Shown here: piece after piece, positions 54,713-64,000 of the stretch
Numbering within the stretch: the stretch's first letter is position 1
How the letters are laid out: every line of letters starts with the position of its first letter
Assembly (NCBI GenBank): GCA_027924585.1
Contig: BSBM01000252.1
Coordinates: 7,378,001-7,442,000 of the forward strand
DNA: 64,000 nt
Source of the DNA: Larix kaempferi
Lineage: Eukaryota; Streptophyta; Pinopsida; Pinales; Pinaceae
Direction: 5' to 3'
Position numbers and translations under genes: made by a program
The notes under the pieces: model-generated
What the model was told of the DNA's origin: nothing
Databases searched by the model: none
The model's input: only the letters and a program-made list of their open reading frames with translations

Positions 54713-57054
54713 GTTTCAAAATATTTGTTACAATACCAACCTTTTGAACATTTTAACTCATCAAAACAATTGTGATTTAAGAATGCTTCTCTTACACCTT
54801 TTAGAGCAGAAATTAAATTTTAAAGCAAACTAAGTGATTCCTTAGCCATTTTTAAGTTTTAATGGGCCAATATTAATTTTAGTGTATTTTTTTTGTTTGT
54901 AAGCTCGACACACATTGTATTACTTATATATCAAAAATTGTATAACCTAGTATGGTTGGCCTGCCATTGGGGAAACCAGACTAGCCATGGAACTAGATTT
55001 TAACCCTTGTTTTCCACGTGGAATCATTATTATAAGTGTTGTAGTGATATCCCTAAAAGGGAGAGAAAAATCTATAAATTTTGAAACTAACAGTCCTAAT
55101 AGTTATTAGCCTATAATAACTATCATACTTATAAACAAAACAAATAGGCTTAACAGTGTTGGAGGAAAACCAGACATGAAACATAGTGCTAGTTCTTAGA
55201 GTCATAAAAAATTATCACAAGGGTCACCTCAGGCTTCTCCTTCGCTACGCTAGTCTTCCTGGACGAGATGCGTTCTCAGAAGACCATGCTAGTGGTAGCC
55301 TTCACAAGCAAGTTCATTTTGGCCCCCAATTTTACTTGAGCATTGGCAACCAATTTGAGGGTGGCTTCTATTCCTTTGATCTTGGCTTGAGTTTCTTGTT
55401 CTTGAAATTGTGCATCCTTCTTCTCTTCAACCTAATCCATCAGAGATTACCACAAGGGTTTTGACCTGCCAATAAAGCATGGAAAAGTTTACAGGCAAAA
55501 TTAAGTGGTCCCAAATGTTGAGTGGGTGAATATTTTTCAGGGTAGTAAGTTTAAAAAAAGAAATTTAATAATTACCTTTGTATTTATTTTAAAAAAATAA
55601 TGTCTATAGCTATTAGCCCATGGGTTTTTAGGGGAGAGAGGGCTTAAAAATGGTTTTCGCCCATGATTTTTAGAAGAGAGGGGCTTGGAGATGGTTTTTT
55701 CCCATGGATTTTAGAAGAGATGAGCTTGAAATGGTTTTCTCCCTATGAATTTAGAGTTAAGAACTCCATTCGCCCCAATTTTATGGAATGGGGATTTTTT
55801 TATTGCTAAATTGCCCAAGTTTGTTTAGCTAATTGTAATCTTAAAATAATCTGTATTCTTTGGATTTAGTATAAATTATTGTTTCATTTACAAATTTCCA
55901 TATAATTATCGGTAAATCGATTAAATGAGAATTAAAAGAAATATGTATTCTCTTAATTGAGATTTATTTGTAAATAAGTGGCCAAAAGCTTAAAAGAATC
56001 TTTGTTTTTCACTTTTACTGCAATCTAGTGCTTTGTTTCAATTTTAGCTGCAATTTCCATTGGGATTTGCTCTGAGCTTAAGAAAAAATTGTTTCTTTGG
56101 TGAGGTAGTCGCATTTCTCAGGTCTTATGTTGGATCTTTCCCTCAATAACTTAAATACAATGCCAAGTTCAGTGAGAAACTAGTCTTGTGTACACCAATT
56201 ACACCTTCCGAGGTAAAACTATTTCATTTTATTAAAAGATTCCTTCCATTCCTCTTTGAGGTATTACAAACTGAGAATCTTGTAATGTATTATTTCTTTG
56301 TCAAATTATTTACAACTTCTTATCTTTCCGAAAGAGCATAAAATATTGTAAGGTTTTGTAGTTATGTCGTCAAGCTTTTGAAGCTTTTGGTGAAATTCTC
56401 TGCTAGATTAATTTCTTATTGATACAGTCATCTAAAATATATGTGGCTAGTGTATATACTCTAGTAATTTACTTTAAGCATCTAAGGGATTAAATCAAAA
56501 TATATATCTATAAAATCTTTGAAGGAGGTCCAATGCTACTTCAGGAAAATAATTAAGGTGCAAGTTTTAGTAGATTTTAATTTAATTAGCTGGATTATTT
56601 GGCAGATTGCTATGGTAACTTTGATAAAACTCAACTAGTTGAATTACTTGGCAAATTGTCATGATAATATTGATAATATTTAACTCTAACTTAGTGGTAG
56701 TAATCGCTGCAAGATCTCGTCTAGTAAAATTTATGTGGTAAAGAATCGAGAGGTAAAAAATCAAATGGCAGGATGTCTACTCAAAAGAATATGAAACTCT
56801 CAATTATCAAGTTAATGTACTTTTTACTTTCTCTTCATTATCCCTTTGTAAAATAACTATAACTTAATGTAATAGAGACAATGATGGAATCCAAAATGAT
56901 AAGTGAATTTGTTTAAACCTTGAAAACTATATTATTGTCATAGACATTATTAAATTGATAGATTGTATTTTTTCAGCATTAACATTATGTAGTATTTTTC
57001 ACAGAAATGCTCTATAAAACATAGAGGTATATATGTATTATTCACTTGTGTTAA
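54713..57054. other. AT-rich DNA, no recognised gene
   Basis: A three-copy degenerate repeat of about 50 bp at 55612-55747 (each with GGCTTGGAGATGGTTTT or a variant and CCCATGGATTTTAG or a variant) is the only structure noticed. Frames such as 55186-55464 show no family. Confidence 0.5.
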
Positions 57055-57233
57055 AACCAACCTAGATCCAAATCCTAGGCTCTATCAAGCGCCGTGAGGG
57101 ATCAAATATCCCGAGGTGCAAACCTCTCCTTGAAAAGGTCCTTGAGTGCAATACCTGAGAAGAGATTTGCACCTCGAGAGATTTGATCCCTCTTGCCGCT
57201 TGATAAAGCTTAGGATTTGGATCTAGGTTGGTT
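57055..57233. repeat. Small hairpin (MITE-like) element
   Basis: 179 bp that folds into a near-complete stem of about 73 bp: the left arm starts AACCAACCTAGATCCAAATC, the right arm ends with its complement. The loop is about 30 bp. A partial single-arm copy (GGTTTGCACCTCAAGGGATT, 57404-57423) lies 170 bp downstream. A clear target duplication is not visible. Confidence 0.75.
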
Positions 57234-57639
57234 CCAGTCGTGGGCGGTGACACAAAACTGGAGTTTGATCAGCATTGTAAAGAACAGGGTAAGTTGAAAA
57301 CACAGATAGAATTATGAGGATTATCATAATGTAAGTAATAAGTATTAAGGATTGAGTAAATTATTAAAGCAAAGGTTTGCACCTTTTTTTAGTGAAGGAA
57401 AGCAAAGGTTTGCACCTCAAGGGATTTGATCAAATATATTACAATGTGATCAACTTTGATATATATTCTTCATTTTTTCTTGATTTCACTCCTGCTCCCT
57501 TTGGCATCTTCTCGTATCGATCATATGTGAAAGGAGGAAGACCATCCAGACCTTTTACTCATGATATTGTTGTAAATGGGAGTCCCCATCGTTCTTTGTT
57601 TCCAATATTTATAGTTTCCTTCTCCAATGTTAATCCCCA

Positions 57640-58220
57640 TTTTTTTTTGCACTATTGATGTAGATATATTAAACGTTGGAACACTGGTTGGGGCCAAAAG
57701 AAGTAATGGTGACTTATCTGAAAAATAATCAATTTCTAATGTTTGTCAAATAGCTCCAATCAAGTAAGATTTTCTTGTACCTGCAGTTCCTTGGATAATT
57801 ATTTGTAGTGGTTCAATGTTCCCACCTCTGTAATTCTCGAGAATAATCTCAAATGATTTTTTTTGCTTCTCCGCTAAGATTTCAATTGAATAATTTTGAG
57901 TACAATTATTATGAACAATAGCATTCAATTGTTGGTTTTCAGATATGAACTGTAGTGCACGATTGAAAGTTTCCATATCAATAAAATTAGAGTTCCAATT
58001 TTCCTTGTTATCACATTCCATGTATCCAAGTATGTCATATTCATTGGTAGGACTTCTTCATGATCTCTTTAGTTCACGATCGTGTTTTCTAGGTTCTTCC
58101 ATATGTTCTGATGATTCTTTTTCTCTTTCTCTTCTATACATTTGTCGTACTTTTATTTTTTTATCATCAATATCTTCATTATTTGCAATATTATCATGAG
58201 GATCCACAATATACCCTAAA
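57640..58220 (-). pseudogene. PIF1-like helicase fragment of a Helitron
   Basis: On the minus strand: IVDPHDNIANNEDIDDKK, then after stops and shifts ENWNSNFIDMETFNRALQF, EKQKKSFEIILENY, PLQIIIQGTAGTRKSYLI and, in another frame, PLLLLAPTSVPTFNI. This order matches the entry to the SF1 helicase of plant Helitrons, with the Walker A GTAGTGKS changed to GTAGTRKS. The Rep part and the rest of the helicase are absent. The fragment has lost a key nucleotide-binding residue and is not functional. Confidence 0.75.
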
Positions 58221-58234
58221 ATAGAGAAGAAAAA

Positions 58235-60130
58235 AAACTTTAATATGTTGAAATCATTGCAAATAGTTTTTCTATTAAATAGATAAATTTAATGTATAAA
58301 TGTAAATAACAAAAAACAATGCATTGTTGAAATCAATGCAAATTTTTTACTTTTTATTAAATTGTTAAATTAAATACATACATGTAAAAAACAAAACAAA
58401 ATATGCATTGTTAAAATCAATGCAACGAATCAAATAAATATGCATCTTGTGTTATTTAACAACATTTGTGCATGGTCTATTAGTAAACAGTAAAGTTATT
58501 GGGCTTTAGTTAACCTAGAGACCAAGGTTCAAAACCATTTTTGCTTGAAGTTATAGATGTAAATAACAAAAAAATAAAATGCATTGTTGAAACCAATGCA
58601 AATAATCAAATTAATATTCATCTTGTGTTTTTGAAAAATATCTGTTTATGGTTTATTAAACAATGCATTGTTGAAATCAATGCAACAATGTTCTTTTATT
58701 AAATTGATGAATTCAATACATACATGTAAAAAAAAAAAACAATGCATTGTTGAAGTCAATGCAACTAATCACATCAACATACATCTTGTGTTTTTTAAGA
58801 ACATTTGTTTATTGTCTATTGGTAAGTAGTGAAATGATTGGACTTAAGGTTCAAATCTCTTCTATTTCTTATGTCAATTATAGTAATTTTTTTACTTCTT
58901 TTGTTTTTACTTCTTATGTCTACTATAATATTTTTTTACTTCTTTATTTTATTTCTTATATTTCTACTTTTTATGTCAACTATAATATTTTTTACTTCTT
59001 TATCTTTTAAGCATTGTTGAAATCAATACAACCATTTTTTTTATTAAGGTTCAAATCCATTCTATTTTTTTTATTTCTTATGTCGGCTATAATAATTTTT
59101 TTTATTTCTTTTGTTTCTACTTCTTATGTCTACTATAATATTTTTTTACTTTTTTATTTTATTTCTTATATTTCTACTTTTTATGTCAGCTATAATATTT
59201 TTTACTTTTTTATCATTTTTACTTCTTATATTTCTAGTTTTTGTGTAGGCTATAATATATTTTTTTGTAACATTTTTTTATTACATTGATGAATTCAATT
59301 TACATATGTAAATAACAAAAAAAAATAATGCATTTGTTGAAATCAATGCAACGAATCAAATCAATATGCATCTTGTGTTTTTTTAGACTATTTGTTTGTT
59401 GTCTATTGGTAAGTAGTGAGATCATTCGGCTTAAGGTTCAAATCCATTCTATTTTTTATATTTCTTATGTCGGTTGTAGTATTTATTTTACTTCTTTTGT
59501 TTCTACTTCTTATGGCTACTATAATATATTTTTTACTTCTTTCTTTTATTTCTTATGTTTCTATTTTTTATGTTTTTATTCTTTATCTTTTTTACTTCTT
59601 ATATTTCTAATATTTGTTTTACGCATTGTTGAGATCAATACAACAATGTTTTTTTATTAAGGTTCAAATCCCTTCTATTTTTTCTATTTCTTATGTCGGT
59701 TATAGTATTTTTTTTTAAATCAATGCAACCATGTTTCTACTTCTTATATTTCTAATATTTGTTTTACGCATTGTTGAAATCAATGCAACCATGTTTATAC
59801 TTTTTATGTCAACTATTCTTTATTTTTTTTACTTCTTATGTTTCTAATATTTGTTTTACGCATTGTTGAAATCAATGCAATCATGTTTTTTTATTAAGGT
59901 TTAAATCTCTTCTATTTTTTCTATTTCTTACGTCGACTATAGTAAAAAAAAATTAAATCAATGCAACCATGTTTCTACTTTTTATATTTCTAATATTTGA
60001 TTTACGCATTGTTGAAATCAATGCAACTATGTTTCTACTTTTTATGTCAGTTATTCTTTATCTTTTGTACTTCTTATATTTCTAATATTTGTTTTACGCA
60101 TTGTTGAAATCAATGCAACCATGTTTTTTA
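58235..60130. repeat. AT-rich minisatellite with a palindromic GCATTG...CAATGC core
   Basis: The 19-mer GCATTGTTGAAATCAATGC or close variants occur about a dozen times (near 58320, 58404, 58582, 58665, 58744, 59012, 59331, 59624, 59768, 59860, 60007, 60098), with 3'-only partial copies at 59716 and 59955. Spacers are T-rich and contain TTTCTACTTCTTAT and TCAAATC(C/T)CTTCTATTTT blocks that also recur. Between 59620 and 60130 the spacing is about 90-145 bp. The core can form a 6-bp stem with a 7-base loop. Translations of this region are low-complexity artefacts. Confidence 0.8.
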
Positions 60131-60215
60131 TTAAGGTTCAAATCCCTTCTATTTTTTCTATTTCTTATGTCAGCTATAGTATTTATTTTACTTCTTTTGT
60201 TTCTACTTCTTATCA

Positions 60216-61947
60216 ATTGCCGACAAAATATTTATTACTCTTTACTTTTTATTACATTTTATTAATGGTCGACAATAATAACGACAAACACTACATATAA
60301 CGTTACAAGATCTCCTTCATATTATTACTTTTTACTTTTTATTAATGGCCGACATAATATTTTTTTATTTTTTTTTGTTAAATACAAACGTTATTTATGG
60401 CCGACAATATGGACAAACTAGACAAACATCACAAGATCTCCCTCATACTAGGCTGTAGAGTGCCTCTCGGCGCAATTAAGTATTAAAATATTATAGATTT
60501 ATAATATTCCATAGAAATATTTGATTGCTAGATTTGGAGATGCTTATATTATTTCTTTTCAATTTAAAGATGCTTATATTATTTATTTTCAAATTATAGA
60601 TGCATAGATGTGTATGAGAGATCCTTCAAATATTAACATTTATTTAATAATTAGAATATTGCAATTATTTAAATTTCAAATTATTAACGATAAGTTGCAA
60701 GCTAGAGTAACTTTTTTTATTTTAATTTCTTATTTTCTTATGTTTTGCAATTCTAAACAGTGTTTTATATACATAATTATTAATTTATAAAAAAAATGAA
60801 GAATAAATTTACATGTGATCATTTTTACAAATATACAAAGTTTTTGAAGAAGGAAAAAAATAATATAAAGATAAAAAGATCTCATCTTTAAATTTTATAT
60901 GTACTACTTTTTAATGTAACATATTTGCAGAGTATAATTATTTTAAAGTCCATCATAATTTTAGAAAATATATGGTGTGACTACACTCAATATGAAATTG
61001 TTTTAATGAAGTGTTGTCTCTATGAAGTTTATGATCATGTAAGCCATGCATTTGACCACTTCGAGCCCACAAATATACAAGATAAATATGTGAAAAAGTC
61101 AATTTCAAAATCTAGGATGAGAGTTTAAAAAAAAATAGGCCGAGAGTTTGTGTAAGTTCAAACTCTAGGCCAAGAGTTTTAAAAACTCTAGTCTGAGAGG
61201 TTGAACCAATCACAGCGTCGTATTTTTAAAAAACTCTCGACCAAGAGTTTGGAAGATATTTTCTCGATCGAGAGTTCGTTGTTAACAAAACCTATGAAAT
61301 CTCCTGCATCTTTCCGCAACCTGCAACTTCAGCAAGACCAAACCCCTACAAATTTTAAAGATTATTTGTCGTACTTGGTACCAATGGATTCATATCTGAA
61401 TCTAGTTTCTTATGATATAAGAATTATTTCATTTCATTTTGAAATTATATTTATTAATAATTTTTTTCTAAACCTTATCCCTTAAGAATTTTATTTTTAT
61501 GAAAATCACCTAAAATGAAAATTCAATATCATAACAAAGACAACGCCAAAAAAATTGAAATCTTCATAGAGATCTTCCTTGCCTTGTCCTCTTCAACATT
61601 GTACTTTTAGTTTTTTCAATAAGAGTCACAATAAAAAGAAAATTGAAGCTCACCAACATGTGCCAATAGGGCACCATTTTTTGAACATATGTTATTTTGA
61701 TAAATGCTAAAAAATAGTTCTCAAGTCTGAAAAACCTCAAAATATAGTCCATGCACAAGTACAGTTTGTGTAAATTATGAGCATGCATTTTTTCCCTAAA
61801 ATTAATAACCATCTCCAAAAAAACTAGTGCTCACGTAGGTCACTCATTATCCATACCTAAAATTTTCAGGTATATGTCGTTGGTGAGCACCAAATTTGTT
61901 CCACGATATGTCCATAATTAAAAAAAATACAATTGTGAAGATAATTC
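60216..61947. other. AT-rich DNA, no recognised gene
   Basis: No family is recognised. At 61130-61275 four variants of AACTCTAGGCCAAGAGTTT (a palindrome-like motif) occur in succession. Confidence 0.5.
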
Positions 61948-62267
61948 TGTTAGGGTTAACCTTGAATCGGGAATGAGCAAGGTAGAAAGTGGTTTCAGGC
62001 ACACAGTTTTGGTATCTCATGGTTTCTTGCTAGTTGTATTTGCAAGTAAAGAACCCTATTTATAGGGTTGGATTCCTCCATTGTAAGGGCCAAAAGTGAG
62101 TAGGAGAGATGCTCTTGGCAGCCTTGGCCTAGTTTGGCCAGGGATCAATAATAGATCTATTATTGGTTGGTTTTTCCCTACGGGGTTTTCCAGGATAAAC
62201 CTTGTGTTGCTATTGTTTGCTTGTATTTATATTTAATTTATTCTCTCGCATATTTTATTGCATAACA
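61948..62267 (+). repeat. 5' LTR of an LTR retrotransposon
   Basis: 320 bp, TGTTAGGGTTAACC to TTGCATAACA, with CTATTTATAG near 62049. It is followed after one base by TGGTGTCAGAGC (62269-62280), a primer-binding site of initiator tRNA-Met type with one change. No second LTR is in the window. Confidence 0.7.
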
Positions 62268-62268
62268 G

Positions 62269-62280
62269 TGGTGTCAGAGC
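62269..62280 (+). other. Primer-binding site
   Basis: TGGTGTCAGAGC, one base after the LTR. Confidence 0.72.
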
Positions 62281-63290
62281 TGAGTGTAGATTGGATGAGG
62301 ATGGAAGATCTATTGCTTCGACATTGAAATTTGCAAGGAGAAATTGCAGATCTGGTTAAAGTGTAGATTTGTTCATTACGATCTCAAGATCTGTCAAATT
62401 AGAGCCATGGTTTGGCATATAGTTGTGCTTGTTGAATGTTGTAGGTTTGCAGAGGAAGATCGTCGTGGATCCAGTCAGATCTGGTCTGTGTGAAGAGGAG
62501 GAGTTGTCTCATGAAGGATCAGATCTGCATTATCCTGCAGCACGTCTGAAGTTTTGAGAAATTGTTTTCTTTTTGGATACTACAGCTTGATCTTATTTGG
62601 ATCTTAATAAAGAGAGTGTTGTCACTAAGTCCAACGAACGCAATAGGAGGAGCCCCGCTGCTATATCTATGTGTATTTTATGCGGCCTTCCATGATTGAG
62701 ATGGAATCTAGATCAAATGGAGAATGATCACCTCAGAATGTTGGACATGAAGAGATCCGACCTGAGGAAATTCATGGAGAAGATCACCCATGTGAAGAAG
62801 CCATCCCCATCCACGCGAGGAGACAAGCGTCGAGTAAAATCCATCGTGAAAGGAAAAACCAATCGCGGAGTCGTTGGTAGGGGTTTCGAACCCCGTGGGA
62901 AACAGAAGAAGACGCTGCGGTTTGTTCGCCATTATGTGACAGATTCTTCTCCATCGACGTAATTTGGGCGGTGGCAATCACGGTTTGTGTTATGTGTATG
63001 CCAACAATATTGATTGGGGGTTTTCTCTTCTGCAAGAAGAAACAAACCCTCACCAAACATTCAAAGATCAAATCCTGGATCTCTTCATGCTCTTGCAAGG
63101 GATTTGATTCATACCCTTGGGCCACCAGTTTGGTGAACGATGAACGGTTTGATAGGTTATCACAATACCCGTTGGGGGCGTCGATGATGGAGCTGCTAGT
63201 TCCCGGAATAATGGCGCACGCATTCAGTTATTTGGATTATCTGAGCTTGTGCCATCTCTCCATGACAAAATATGATCCGGATTGATTGTT
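62281..63290 (+). other. Leader and possible gag start of the 61948 element
   Basis: A G+C-richer stretch after the primer-binding site. Candidate coding begins near 62700 in two overlapping frames (MLDMKRSDLRKFMEKI; later VAITVCVMCMPTILIGGFLF in 62971-63285, a possible membrane helix). Neither shows a gag core or knuckle. I do not assign a protein; a decayed gag or an unrelated insertion are both possible. Confidence 0.3.
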
Positions 63291-63824
63291 GATGTCCTCG
63301 AGATCCACCATCAAAGAGAAGTTCGTTGTAGTAAAAGAGCTGGGTAAAAAATGACATGCTGTGAATAAATAAACCTCTACTTGCGAAGGAGAAGAATGCT
63401 ATAAGCATATGTGAAAACAAAAAACATTGAATAAGACATGAGGACAATGCGGGTTTGTTTCAAGCATTAGAACAAGGATGTTGTGGCATGAGAAAGAGTC
63501 AATACTTATGTAAATCTGGAAAATACAATCTACTTATTATTGTGGTGTAAAGCATTGAATGTATTTGTACTTGAGTTAAAATTATTGAGCATGTGTTGTA
63601 ATGGGTGCATGATCGGTGGTACCCGACACCCCAAAGTTTTTTGGTTCCAGTTAGATTTGATTCCCTATGTTTTAGGCCTACATGTATTGGAGTAGGTGTA
63701 TCCCTCTTATATGTAGAAGATAATGTGGCATCAAGTTGTGGAATGAACCACTTGGGTAGATACGAGGGTGGAAGGTGTACTCATAAGCTAGCTTGATGTG
63801 GAATTGGAGAGGATGAGTCTTCAA
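63291..63824. other. No recognised gene
   Basis: Short frames only. The stretch leads into a polypurine tract and so is probably the 3' end of an LTR element. Confidence 0.35.
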
Positions 63825-63837
63825 TTAAAGGGGGGAA
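63825..63837 (+). other. Polypurine tract
   Basis: TTAAAGGGGGGAA directly before TGTGATATGG at 63838. Confidence 0.55.
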
Positions 63838-64000
63838 TGTGATATGGATTTATCTCAGAGTGTTGGGACCAGGTTATGCTCAAGGAAGAGTTTAATGTGT
63901 TGATGAACCACGTAGGAGAAAAGGATTCCTAGAGAATTGGTGGTTACAGCGGCTGAGCACCAATGTATTCTAGTAGATGGATTCCTTTTTATATGGAAAT
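63838..64000 (+). repeat. Start of an LTR, cut by the window edge
   Basis: It begins TGTGATATGG after a polypurine tract and runs to the edge. It does not match the LTR at 61948, so it belongs to a different element. Confidence 0.45.

Noticed and set aside
58747-59660. Hydrophobic frames rich in Phe, Leu, Ile and Ser
   Set aside because: Translation of T-rich minisatellite; low complexity, and the same peptides recur with the repeat.
58235-60130. CRISPR-like regular repeats
   Set aside because: Spacing is variable, spacers are themselves repeated and T-rich, and the setting is a plant nuclear genome.
62870-62900. B-box-like GGTTTCGAACCCC suggesting a tRNA or SINE
   Set aside because: No A box at the right distance and no target duplication or tail; the palindrome can arise by chance.

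Overview
The window reads as plant nuclear DNA: intergenic, almost entirely built from LTR retrotransposons nested inside one another, with MITE-like hairpins, one tRNA-derived SINE, a Helitron helicase remnant and an AT-rich minisatellite. I see no conventional host gene, rRNA or tRNA gene. Plant Ty3/gypsy chromoviruses, TAT-like Ty3 elements and a Ty1/copia element of Tork/Tnt1 type, all decayed but still readable, suggest a large, slowly purged plant genome. A gymnosperm would fit, but the sequence alone does not prove it.

Layout. (1) 1-9724: a head-to-tail array with an exact 3780-bp register, LTR-(gag-protease)-LTR-(gag-protease)-LTR, on the minus strand. It is a non-autonomous Ty3 family lacking RT and integrase, and it lies in an older plus-strand integrase gene (9725-10272). 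(2) 10381-17379: a chromovirus on the minus strand with 372-bp LTRs and a perfect CTGTG target duplication. Its gag is broken by an inverted copy of its own 5' LTR and leader. (3) 17385-22904: the 3' parts of three old gypsy elements: the tail and LTR of the first host, an integrase-chromodomain with the start of an LTR, then RNase H/integrase. (4) 22905-35263: a 12.36-kb element with 722-bp LTRs that differ at only two sites by my reading and a perfect CTTAC target duplication. It has gag, protease, a duplicated start of RT and a separate RNase H, but no RT core or integrase. In its 3' part it carries, on the opposite strand, what looks like a two-exon gene with its own TATA box. This is the most interesting part of the window. 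(5) 35264-47937: the rest of the interrupted integrase, a long decayed coding region I cannot name that runs into a polypurine tract and LTR, and the gag of another element. (6) 47938-48212: a SINE with a 17-bp target duplication. (7) 49112-54712: a 584-bp hairpin element split by a copia element. (8) 54713-64000: AT-rich DNA with a short hairpin, a Helitron helicase fragment, a 2-kb minisatellite and the ends of two further LTR elements.

How the parts work together. Most coding sequence carries stops or frameshifts and is inactive. The young 12.36-kb element cannot make RT or integrase from what is visible, so it must have been mobilised by a related autonomous element elsewhere. The insertion order can be read from the nesting: old integrase hosts first, then the chromovirus and tandem array, and the 12.36-kb element very recently.
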